Below are positions 34,024 to 46,900 of a DNA stretch of 64,000 nt, in pieces (position 1 is the first letter of the stretch; every line of letters begins with the position of its first letter). Below the pieces are notes generated by a model. That model worked only from the letters and a program-made list of their open reading frames with translations, searched no databases and was not told where the DNA came from. The stretch comes from Gibbula magus (Eukaryota > Mollusca > Gastropoda > Trochida > Trochidae), in contig OW388305.1 in NCBI GenBank assembly GCA_936450465.1, positions 40,066,687-40,130,686 on the forward strand. Reading direction: 5' to 3'. The position numbers and the translations under genes are program-made.

Positions 34024-34080
34024 CTATATACCTACCTACCTACATTGTAGGTACATACCTGGAAGGAAGCAGACCTAACA
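34024..34080 (+). promoter_or_regulatory. Candidate TATA box and leader of the SLC5 gene
   Basis: CTATATA at 34024-34030 lies 57 bases before the ATG, which would give a leader of about 25-30 bases. CTACCTACATTGTAGGTA forms a small palindrome between them. The start context AACAATGG (A at -3, G at +4) is favourable. An upstream non-coding exon cannot be excluded. Confidence 0.4.
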
Positions 34081-34170
34081 ATGGCGACAGAAACTGACTC
34101 CCGCCTGGTAGCTGCCGACATCGGTGTGCTTGTCGGTTACTTCGTCCTCGTTGTCTGCATCGGTCTATTT
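34081..34170 (+). CDS. SLC5 exon 1
   Basis: Thirty codons from the start Met: a short extracellular N-terminus ([15 protein letters not shown]) and most of the first membrane helix. Donor GTAAGT at 34171; phase 0. The next intron is 7.0 kb. Confidence 0.88.
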
Positions 34171-37100
34171 GTAAGTACACCATTGGATTTTAATTATATA
34201 TTATACATTTTTAGATATACATGGACCTTGTATAAAAAAAGGTAATGTGCATCTCATGAGAGTTTATTTGTGTATGTTAAATATTTATATTTATTACTCG
34301 CCCGTTCGCTCGCCTATATTTATTAAACTCGTGAATGATTTGGTATCAAACTCGTTTTATACAAAATCATTAACTCATTTAATCAAAAAATGTCGTTTAG
34401 TATCCTCTTTATACTATGTATTGTGAGATATTTTGCAATCGAAGTAGGTTTAGTTGTGTATTTTACATATTTAGATACATCATACATTTCTAGATATTGG
34501 GCAGCTGTAAAGCATTGAGATTATTTTTATCCTATAATGTTATTAATTAAGTATTTAAGTATAATAGTTATAATCAAGATTGGTGAACAGATATCATGGA
34601 CAAAAGTTCTGAAGCGACAGTTTTCACAAAATGTGCGACTGCGCATGCTCAGACTCGTATTGGCCCAGTTTGTCTCGTATTGGCCCAGTTTGCCCGTATT
34701 GGCCCAGTTGTCGAATCATATGGTCTAGACCGTAAATACTGTATACCTGCCATAACAATGATAGTTAATTAATAACATGAGATATTCCATTGGAGGGAAT
34801 ACCCGTATCTTATTTACTGTGAGTGGAACAATTTGAAGTACAACGTTTGAATTTTCACCAAGATCTTAATTATGTTTAACAAGTAAAATGATAAGTTTGT
34901 AATGTGTTCCCGTTAGTCATTCGTGGTTTTATTAAAGTAAATTAATTAACTAAATAATTATATAACTTAAATAGAAAAAAATACACCTACATATTCACCT
35001 ACATCAATGTAACAGCCCGTACATATGTCGTAGGCCATGGACCTAGATAATTTATATTGTTTAGTCTACACTCAACTGCAAAAGAAACATCACAATACGA
35101 ACTACAAGCTATTTCAGTCAACCAGTGATATCTACTGAAACAGAGTTACGCCATGTCATCAGAAGCTAAATAAACTAACATTATCTATTCAAATATCGTA
35201 AAGACATGCGGTTAACGAAATCTTTGTTTTAAATCTCCTTCTCGACGGGATAGAATCAAAAGGGGCTTATTTTATTTTGTTCCATGACGTCCTACATCAA
35301 TACTGTCTCAATAAATCTAAGTCCAAGAATGTTGACAACATCTTTTACTAATTACATTTCTTCATTTTTTTACTTAAATGCCAACGTGTCTTGGCAATTG
35401 TTGAAAATGCGATTTCAGCACCCCAAGTGTACTTGACCCAACATAAAACTAACAGCATCATACCGTGATTTGTTACCCATATAGTAACCATAAATTTGAC
35501 TCAATATTAATTTTGTTGGTGCAATATATTGCGATATGAAAATCGTATTGCAATACGTGAATAGCACAACTCTGCAATACTATTGCACAGTCTTAGTTCT
35601 AATAGACCTGAATTCGCCGACAGAAAAGGAAGAATCTGCCTGGTTACATTTTAAGCTACTTGTGCCTATCAGCGACGCCGTTGTCAAAGTTACATTTGCC
35701 AATGACACGTCATAATGCTAAAATAAACGTAGTTCTAATAGACCTGAATTCGCCGACAGAAAAGGAAGAATCTGCCTGGTTACATTTTAACCTACTTGTG
35801 CCTATCAGCGACGCCGTTGTCAAAGTTACATTTGCCAATGACACGTCATAATGCTAAAATAAACGTAAGATAGACGTGTTTGCCTCGAATATGATATTTA
35901 ATTTTGTGAAAACAGTTAATCATAAGCATGATAAAAAAAAGACCAACTCGATGACAAATACCGAAAATAGTTCTCTTGTGTTATTTACATCAGACATAGT
36001 CGAAGGACATTAGTCAAACGCTAAGATCTTTGAACTAAATTGATCGGCATAGACGCTGAAGGATGAGTTTGAATTTGGTTAAGAAGCAGGGATCAGTATG
36101 AGGTTCCCCTTTTCCCCGCTATGGAATTTTGCTGGAGCCGTAAATTCCAGCCCTGTTAGAACAAAGGTTAGGATAGGAAATCTGAACGGAGTAACCTCTA
36201 TGGGAAGAGAATGGTCTACTCGGGTCATCTTGACATTATTCTCAAGGTCACTCCGAAGCTTTGACACTGTGAGCCTGCCTGTAATTTGACCTAATTTTGA
36301 TTTGATTATTTAGAACGGGGAAACAAGTCACGTCTCGACGAATACCGTTTTTAAGTCAATTCGTGTAGTATGATTAATACATCTGCAAATTTAGCTGCAT
36401 CTACGGAACCGCAGAGGGGACATATGATGTGAGAATATGTATTAATATTCTCTACCACGAGATAAAAGGTCGTGACCTCGTGATTATGAGTCCTGGTGAC
36501 GAGATAATAATTATGTACCGAGTGCGAAATCAGCTCCACCGGAAAGTGGATAGAAGAAGATAGTAAGTTGTGGTCAATAGATAATAAGTTGTGGTGACGA
36601 GATAATAAGTTGTGGTGACGAGATAATAAGTTGTGGTGACGAGATAATAAGTCGTTGTCACGAGATAATAAGGCGTGGTGACGAGATAATAAGTCGTTGT
36701 CACGAGATAATAAGTTGTGGTCACGATATAATAAGTTGTGATCACGAGATAATAAGTCGTTGTCACGAGATAATAAGTCGTTGTCACGAGATAATAAGTT
36801 GTGGTCACGATATAATAAGTTGTGATCACGAAATAATAAGTCGTTGTCACGAGATAATAAGTCGTTGTCACGAGATAATAAGTCGTTGTCACGAGATAAT
36901 AAGTAGTGGCGACGAGGTATGAAAGTTTGGCTACGAGATAAGAAAGTGTGGCTACGAGATAAGAAAGCGTGGTTATGAGATCGTAAGTCTTATTACTCGC
37001 CCGTGTAAGATACTGCAGTGTGATATTTATACGGCAATATTAAACTGGTGTAATACTTCTGCACGTATGACGTATAATTCGCGTTTATGACGTCACAATG

Positions 37101-40100
37101 AGAGTAACGCCGTCACAATGGTATCCGACTTGCGGGAATCGTAGTTTCAGAGCCATGTCAGCTATGTCACTGGATTATAAGTGGGCGAGTTATAAACAGA
37201 AAACTTAACTTCCTTCTATTTAATACCATTTTATTACTCATGAATGATTTGGTATCAAACTCGGTTTCGCTCATTTTATACAAAATCATTAACTCGTTTA
37301 ATACAAATGGTATTAATTAGAATGTCGTTTAGTATCCTCTATGTATAAAATGATTAGGATGAAACAGCTCTCATACTTGAGGATCACAATCGACAAACTG
37401 TTTGATGAATAGGGGATGGGCCTAATCACGGACAATTAAAAACAATTAATTACCTGTAGCAATGCTAAATTAAATCTAAATTAAATATACTTCAGTCAAG
37501 AGCAAATATTTTTGCAAAGATAATAATATTGTCTGTATACGTTTCCAGTTTACTTCATTTGAAAATACATTTATATTGTACACTACTGATACATCTTTAC
37601 TTACACTGTATTTGGTCTTTTCACAAGTTTGTAAATAATTATAGGATTTCATTTTACAAATAAGTAGTACAAGGCAGATGGTGTATTGTCAATGTGTCTA
37701 ATTAAGGTATTGATTATTCCAGTATAATGAATATACATTAATATTCAGCCAAGGAGTCATTTTGCCATAAACCTTTTTACAATGAAATCCATATGAATTA
37801 GCTTGAAATGAGGAAGACAATGAAACTCAATTATAGATTTATAGATATGACTCATCCGCAAAGTAATTATTATCATTAACAATGAGTGTTTAAATGTATA
37901 TAACAATTAGATGAATAACTTATCGCTGATAGGGCTATCAGTGATTATTTCAGCGACTGTAGATCGATTAATTCATTTGTATACGACAATATTTAATAAA
38001 CCCATTGGGAACTGTTTTCCATTCACTAGTTTATAATATTTCTTAATGGAGTAGCACATTCATAGATGATGGAAATCATGGAATAGATTTTGTTATAAAT
38101 TTCTCAAAGTTTTAACTCACGTTATTCATAAACTGAAGGTATCCATTTGACTGTGATTGTTGAATTTCATGATTTTCATTTTTCGAAAATTCTGGCAAAA
38201 TGTCTGATGAATTAAAAACTTATATATGATCATCATACTGGAATAATCAATATTTTCCGAAAAATAACTGTTCGAATATGCTTTCTTTTAATGCAATACT
38301 ATTTTAAAAAGAGGTCATGATTTTTTTCCGCAGAAACGTCTAACAAGTTTAACAAGCATAACTTCCCAAACACAGACCGACAAGGATATTTTATGGATGA
38401 TCAACTTCTTTATTTCACAATGGCGACGTAAAAATCCATATACCGTTATCAATCATATGCCTCTCAACCAGTTCACAAACTTGATATACTTTTCATTCCA
38501 TCAGCAATTACAAAGTTATAAAAGTATCTAATTCATTTTACCTTCTGATTTGCAACTCTGCTGTATGATAATAACAGTCGTATAACAATATGAAAGAAAA
38601 CGGAACATATCATGCACTCATTTTGTTTACCGTGCCCTTTTACTTTTGATTGCTAGTCACTGCACACAGACTCATTATGCACCGTCAGCTGGTAACTGAA
38701 ATCAAGTGCGAGGACAAGTGAGTAACCAGATTAACAGAAGCCCCATTATTCACCTGAACAGTTCTTCTGTCGGTCATAAACAACCATACCTTCCGAAAAA
38801 CAACTGCATTCTGCCCCTTCCTGCGTTGTTACACACAACAAGAAATACATTTGCTCGTGTGTTGTTGTAATCTTGTAGAGATGTCAAACATACGTCGTAT
38901 GCGTCTCTCCTACGGCCTGGTGTACCATCTTTGTACCTGTGTATCTTCAGAAGGTACAATACAGCTCTCTGTTCCATAACAACGAGCGCTTAAAATCGCT
39001 CATTGAGCGCTACATTAAACCTCCCTTGAACGCGATTGCCCAATGTAGCGCTACGTAGCAAAGCGAGCAAACCTTGAGGAATCGCACCGTGTCGTTCAGG
39101 TGGAATGAGCGCTCAATGTAGCGCTCAATGTAGCGCTCAATGTAGCGCTCAATGAGCGATTATAAGCGCTTGCTGTTATGGAACAGAACCCTGGTCACCA
39201 TGAATGCCAATATGGCGTGAATATTATATAATAATTGGTTGAAAATAACGGAGTTAATATTTTCGATATCATCTCCCGCACGCATCGTGCGAGATATGCA
39301 TGAGTATGAATTTCTTGTTAATGCATATCTCGCCCGATGCTGCGGAAGATGTTTCGATAAGAACACATGTGCAAAATAGTTAAACACAAGATATTTCAAG
39401 CTGATGAAGTCGAATTTCATGTTTGGGATATATCTCGTAAACAGGTATACATACAGTTCCATTCATAAGAGTACGATACTTGTTCCAACACTAACGGGGT
39501 GCTAACATTGCTATGTCAAATTGGTTTTCTGGACACGTTTGGTAATTAAGGTATAAATGAAAATGCTTAATATGAAAATTATGTTTCTATAAGATGTTGT
39601 CGCCATAATGTACCTTCTTGGATTTAATTTGGTGAAGTATCATTACTGTAAGAAACCCCTTTGACTCTCCCATCTTGTCTAGTTAAGGAGATTTGATAAC
39701 GACGACTTCTTTAAAGTTGTGTTTCTCAGAACAGATTATTTTTTTGAAATTTCAAATTTAGTTTAGTTCGCTTCTTCATGGGTTAAAATAGTTTTGTATT
39801 TTGTATGGTATCGTTTTTCTTGCCCCTGGATGTAAACATTTAGATCAGCGATATATTTAGAAGTAAAATGTTTCTTGGGGGTCATGACCACTACGACGTG
39901 ACAACGGTTATACAATATGAGAAACATGATATGGAAAACATGCCAGTTTCTATATCAAAAGCCTGAGCGAAAAATGCCAAATGTTCAGCTCTCATAATTA
40001 CTATACAATCATGAGCAGTGTCAATCATCTGAGTTATAATAAATAAACCATCTCAATTTCAATATGTTAATAGAACGTTTGTGAAAAAACACCAAATTAA

Positions 40101-40430
40101 CAAACTATTAATAATCCGCAATCCGACGCCTATTTTAATCACGTATAACAGATGAGTCATTCACGTCGTTATTAGCATTTGTATACCTAGTAGCATTTCA
40201 TCATTACAGATACCGTTACCGACACCGGCACTGACACTGACACTGACACCTACACCGACACCGTTACCGACACCCACACCGACACCGACACCCACACCGA
40301 CACCGACACTGACACCTACACCGACACCGACACCTACACCGACACCGACACCGACACCGGCACTGACACTGACACCTACACCGACACCGACACCGGCACT
40401 GACACTGACACCTACACCGACACCGGCACT

Positions 40431-40473
<43 letters not shown>

Positions 40474-40952
40474 GCACTGACACTGACAACTACACCGACA
40501 CCGACACCGACGCCTACACCGACACCTACACCGACACCGACACTGACACCTACACCGACACCGACACCGGCACTGACACTGACACCTACACCGACACCGA
40601 CACCGACGCCTACACCGACACCTACACCGACACCGACACCGACACCGACACTGACACCTACACCGACACCGACACCGGCACTGACACTGACACCTACACC
40701 GACACCGACGCCTACACCGACACCTACACCGACACCGACACTGACACCTACACCGACATCGACACCGGCACTGACACTGACACTGACACCTACACCGACA
40801 CCGTTACCGACACCCACACCGACACCGACACTGACACCTACACCGACACCGACACCTACACCGACACCGACACCGGCACTGACACTGACACCTACACCGA
40901 CACCGACACCGGCACTGACACTGTCACCTACACCGACACCGGCACTGACACT

Positions 40953-40983
<31 letters not shown>

Positions 40984-43900
40984 GCACTGACACTGACAAC
41001 TACACCGACACCGACACCGACGCCTACACCGACACCTACACCTACACCTACACCGACACCGACACTGACACCTACACCGACACCGACACCGGCACTGACA
41101 CTGACACCTACACCGACACCGGCCCCAACACTAGCACCACAAGAAAGGATACAGCAGTACAATAATGTATGAATAATGTTGATATTTTGCAGGCTATGTA
41201 CAGATCAAAGCGTAATACAGTGGGAGGATATTTCCTAGCGGGCCGATCCATGACCTTCCTTCCGGTGAGTACTCTTAAGCATGCCCGAATCTCATTAAAA
41301 TCAGTTCGAACGAAACACTCGTACCAAGTTGCGTTTCAAATCAGAGTTCAGGTTAGCAGCGGTTATGCCATGTAACCTTGTCTGAGACCTTCCATCTTCC
41401 GTAAATTCAACCAATCACAGCCCCGGTCACGTAAAGAATCGGTCCGACAACTTCTTATCACCGTCGCTGATTGGCTGGAGTGACCCTTTCTCGTGCAGTA
41501 CTCAGATCAAGAACGCAGCGAAGTACGAGTGTTACGTTCGATCTCGTTTTATTGAAATTGAAGAGCGCTCTGGTGAGAATGCTTGTATCTCATAATGATT
41601 TGTAAAACATACTGACATTTAATTGCGTATAAATTTGATCTGGTGTCTTTATCAACTTATAAGTGTCACTGTAAAAAGATAGTCCTAAATTATATGACAT
41701 GCAAAATCAACTTGATCAAACATGACGCTGATGCGATGTCACGTTTGAACGTTATATGCTTTTGATATTAAAACGTTTAAAAATTATTATTTTGGTTAAC
41801 AACCTGAGGAAGTTTCATGGTTTTGAGGAAAATTTAAAACTGAGATGCATTTTTGCTTTGATAACATAATCAAATAATGAAATAAGATCTTAAGATCAAA
41901 GTTATCATTAATCTTTTTGTTGAGGTTGTCCCTGTTTTACTTATAGGTTCGAAAAGTTTGTAAGCAACTTGTCCTTCTTGAGATTTATGATCAGTAAATA
42001 TGTTACACATTCACTGCGATATATATGACATGTATGTGAAGACAACCAGTTGACGGATTTTGGCATGAAGAGTGAAATCAACAATCAATTGTCAGTATAC
42101 GAACCATATCATGGAATTGGCATTACAATTTCATTTTCAACTACAATTTATACAAAGCCTCGTGAGCTTTATAACCCATGGATAATATACAAAACTAATA
42201 TATAGTCAAATCAAATATACAATTGCAGGAATGACCTGGTCCCTCGCGTTATGTCAATACACTCTGCTCGGCTAACGCCTCATGATTTTCTATACCATGA
42301 CCAGAACATTATGATGCGAATGCTTTAACAATGTTATACAATTATACGAAAGAAATATTGTTGATTCAACTTTGAACATTTTACCAGTACCATGGTTCTA
42401 TATGTTTCCAGATTGGGGCGTCATTGTTTGTAAGTAACATCGGCACACAACATTTCATCGGTTTAGCAGGGTCAGGGGCCGCCAGTGGAATCAGCGTTGG
42501 TGCTTGGGAGTTCAATGTAAGTTGTAAAGGAGAACGTAAATGCATAAAGATGGCCGAATCGGTAGAGGCGTCATGCCAGTGAGCTTGAGGTACCGGTTCG
42601 AGTCCATCTGTGACCAGGTGTAAAAACCTTGTCAATATTGTGTGCAAACTCTTTTCAGCCTTGTCACGTCATCGACTCTACGATTCCGTTGGTAAATGAC
42701 CAGATGGTGGCCACCCTTCTCTTCCCACAGAGGCTACTCCCTTCAACTTTTACGCTTGAAATCGGGGGCAGAAAGGGAGTGTCCTGATTGGTTGCAATTC
42801 AATCTAGTTGTGCAATCAGCGACGCTGTTGTAAAAGTGACATTTGCTAATGCCACACCATAATGATAAAATAAACGTAAGGCCAACGTTTTCTCGTTTCA
42901 TGTGTTTTCCTCGAAATATGCTATTTGATTTTGAGAAAACTATCGATCATAAAGATGCTTATAAATAAAGAAGACCAAATCAGAGACAAATACCAAAACA
43001 GTTCATTTGCGTTATTTACATCAGACATATTCGAATGACATATGCTAATGAGCAAGACCCTTCAGAGTAAAAAGCCTAGATCTTTGAAGTCACTCGGTCG
43101 ACGTGACCACTGAAAGATGAGTTTTCATTGGTTAAGAAGCAGGACTACAGTATGAGATTTCACTTTCCACCGCTAGGGGACTTTGGTTCTGCTCTCGAAT
43201 TCAAGCGTAAAACAACAGAGGGTAGGATCGGAAACCTGAAGGGAGTGACCTCTGTGGGAAGAGAATGGGTGGCCACATGAATACATGCAGACACCTTGTT
43301 GGAGGTATAGCAACGTGTAGTATACTTTGACTCAATACTGTAACTATATGTTCAAGTCCACCCATCTATGAATGGGTACCTAGTAAGGATTGGAAAGTGA
43401 CATTAAAGTGATGTGACTCATTAAATGACGCAGGGAGTTGAGAATGAGAAAGATGTGCCATGAAGAGTGACATGCAACGAACGTGGAAAGACAACGCAAA
43501 GTTCAACAGAGCATATACACATATTAATTTAAATGAATGATTGGACTAAGTCACCATATGTGTAAGGTTACGCCATTTTAGAAGTAAAATAAGAGCAAGA
43601 CTCTGAGCTATTTTGACGAAATACGGGGGGCGGGATAGCGCAGTGGTTAGCGCGTTCGGCTGCGGATCAATAATCGAATTCGAATCCCGCCAGAGGCACG
43701 GCAACTTTGTCTACAGTAGAGAACTCTCCTACAGGCAGTAACTAAGCTTTGGGTGCAATGCTACACTGAATTTCAGTGCAGTACCCATGGTTCACTAGTT
43801 CCAGTCGTTGCTCACATGTTTCATCGCAATACATAGCCACATGATGTTTCGGGCTTTCTCCCTGCAATAATACTAGCAGGCGTGATATAAATGAAATACA

Positions 43901-46900
43901 TTTGAAAGCGGCGATAAACCCCAACTCACCCAACCTCACGGAGATTATCAACCACTTTAGCTGCAAGGCATTATATGCCCCTACTTACACGGCGATGCCT
44001 TTCACTGTCGCCCTTTCAACACTTTCGGCAATGAAATTGACGAACGTTTGAGAAATGATTTAATGTATCTTGATTATTAAATTTCAGTTAGTTATGTTGT
44101 TTTGAGCACTATCTTGAGTTTTATCGGGTGGTAATCGCTAAGGGATGTCACTTACATTGTACATTGCAAACAATTGAAAGTAATCTTTCTTAATTTGTTA
44201 AATTATGGTTTTTTTTCAGGCTCTTCTGATTCTCCAACTGACAGGGTGGATATTTCTACCCGTGTACATAGCTTGTGGTGTGAGTAGCCTAATCTGACAA
44301 GTGAAATAACAAATAAACTGACGGGCAAAAGATAGTAAAAAAAACCAATCACTTGTTTTCGATTAATTCAATATGTTAAAGAAATGAGCTGCATTTGATT
44401 AAGGCACGATACAATAACACCTTTCGGCAGTAGTTTCAATGACTTAATTGGTGGCTGTTTTAGTTTTTAACTAAAATATCATTATTTAAAGTAGACAGGG
44501 GTAAGAAATAATTAAATTTACACCAACATGACCCCTACCATGTTCAAAATGTTGTAAATGTGTGCAAGGCGAGGCACATTTATTGATATTCACACAGAGT
44601 ATGTGTTATAAGTGGATGAACAGCTGTGTTTTATCACATTTAATTTGGGGGAATTTCAATATTTTAATTTTATTTTTAATTTCCCTTTTAAAAAAACGCG
44701 TAGAGGTATTCTTTTACTGATTTAACGTTGTGGACTTATTTCCCAAACTGGTCAGTTTTTTTAAACGACGTCGAAAAGTCGAGATATTTGACTTTGAAAA
44801 TTATGTGATATACTTTCTTTTGCCCGTCAGTGTAGAAATGTTCATGAGATAAATGCTTTTGAAAACTGTCTACGCGGAAAATAAACGAGATATATACTGC
44901 ATTGTATTGTAACGTTGATCAACGTCCCTCTGGTAGAATGGATAAGCTGTTTGTAGTCGGTGATGGCGATTGTTGGGTGATATAAAGGCTATGGGTTCGA
45001 ATTCCTCAAGGAAGAAATTGTACTATTGTACTTACATTTGTTCACACTCTGACATTTACACTCACGAGCAAAAGGAAGTTTACCTTATTTTCAACAGTCA
45101 AAGATCTATTTAAATATTTGTGATGAAAATGTATCTCGTGTAGAAATATATAATATAATATAATATAATATAATATAATATAATATAATATAATATAATA
45201 TAATATAATATAATATAATATAATATAATAGTATAAAAATATAATAATTCATTCGTGAGAGTATGATACTTACTATTTTATATCTGTTCAAACACTCACG
45301 GGGCGCTGAAATTGCTATTTCAAAGGATGTTTTGAACATACTGTTTGATATTTAAGGTACACTTTAATGAAATGTGGAAATTATGCTAGAACAAGATGAT
45401 GTCGACATTATGTACCTGAATGGACTTCAAATCGATGATGTATCGTTGATGTAGCTAAATGATGTCACACAACGATGACAGCGAGTTTTTAAAGGGGCAG
45501 TAGCACGTTTTTTGCAAAATTTATTTTTTCAAATTTCCCATTTATAATGAAAGTTTATGTCATTTAAACTAACTTTAGAGGGTAAAACATCTTATTACAC
45601 AAACCAATGATCTGTAGAGGTAAAAACTATGTTGCGTATACAGCAAAAATTGCATGGCGGCCATTTTATTGTGAACACAATTTATTATTTTGTATTACGA
45701 AAACGATTCCCATGGCTTTACCGAAACATGTACACTCATTTTAAACTATATTTTCCGAAGAGAGAAGAATGTTTTACTATTGGTGAAATTATTTTTCAAA
45801 TACATTTCATCAACTTATTTGATCGAAAAAACGTGCTACTGCCCCTTTAAAAGCCCCGTGTTTAAGAAATATGAACAGATAATGTTTAAAAAATTACAAA
45901 TAAGGTACATTGGCAATTACAGAATGTTTAGAGATGTTAAGTGTTCATCATTCGTTGATTAAAATATCTTACGCTGTTGTATTTTCATTTGCCCGCGAGT
46001 GTATTTCTACTGAATTCTAGTATATTTGTATTCGTATCGTATCTATGTGTGCGTAACCATTGCAGACCTTCACAATGCCGGAGTACCTGTCCAAGAGGTT
46101 CGGAGGAACAAGACTACGCATCTACTACGCTGTGCTGTCGCTCATTCTCTATATTTTCACCAAGTGCTCGGTGAGAATTTATATTTTTCATAATCCTAAT
46201 CATCAAATATGGTGGCCTGATGAATAAGCTATTGGTCTAGGCAGTGCTGGCGAGTTTTGCCTGATTCTGATGATGTGGGTTTGAATCCCACAAGGGACCA
46301 ACAAAGTACAAGAAATTGTACTATTGCAGAAAGAGTGATAATAAATATAACGATGTCATATTTACAAAATACGGGAAGTCGCGCTGAAGCAATGATTGCT
46401 TGGCAAACGTGTTACGTATACATGAACTTGTATCATCAGAAACCTTAACTCTGTTATTTTCAACCATATGGGTAATAAATATATGACATACATTTGAAAT
46501 TGGTTTGACCCTATTTCTAACTTGCTATATAGAAAACCCTTTGTCTACTGCAGAGTGATTTGTACACCGGCGCTCTGTTCATCCAGCAGTCCCTCAAGTG
46601 GGATATGTACGTCAGTATCATCATGTTGGTGCTGATCACCGCAATACTTACCCTCACAGGTAAGTCTGTACTTATATGTACATATATTCACAGGTACATG
46701 TACTTACCCTCACAGGTAAGTCTGTACTTATATGTACATATATTCACAGGTACATGTACTTACCCTCACAAGTGAATATATACTTACATGTACTTACCCT
46801 CACAAGTGAATATATACTTACATGTACTTACCCTCACAAGTGAATATATACTTACATGTACTTACCCTCACAAGTGAATATATACTTACATGTACTTACC

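Larger units (their letters stand above)
34171..41192 (+). other. SLC5 intron 1 contents
   Basis: Seven kilobases of repeats: three tandem copies of a CGTATTGGCCCAGTT phrase (34652-34715), a partial CAAAAGAAA element from 35069, a truncated Mutator-like MITE with an internal 133-bp tandem duplication, a 21-bp minisatellite, a palindromic element near 38969 and a hexanucleotide array near the 3' end. TATTACTCGCCCG phrases at about 34296 and 36992, and AATGATTTGGTATCAAACTCG at 34335 and 37242, are pieces of another dispersed element. No nested gene is recognised. Confidence 0.6.
45059..46001. mobile_element. TIR element CACTCACGAGCAAAAG, split by a MITE
   Basis: Ends CACTCACGAGCAAAAGG and CATTTGCCCGCGAGTG with TA on both sides. 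The MITE at 45489-45850 and an (AATAT)n run are inside it. It ends 64 bases before exon 5. Confidence 0.72.

Noticed and set aside
36530..36892. 120-codon minus-strand frame of TTTYYLV repeats
   Set aside because: A product of the 21-bp minisatellite, whose period is divisible by three.
38774..38977. 67-codon minus-strand frame starting [18 protein letters not shown]
   Set aside because: No family recognised; overlaps the end of a TIR element and lacks splice or promoter support.
40161..41162. 333-codon minus-strand frame of Gly-Val/Ser-Val repeats
   Set aside because: It is the translation of a CACNNN hexanucleotide array; no start context, no domain, no stop only because of the period of six.
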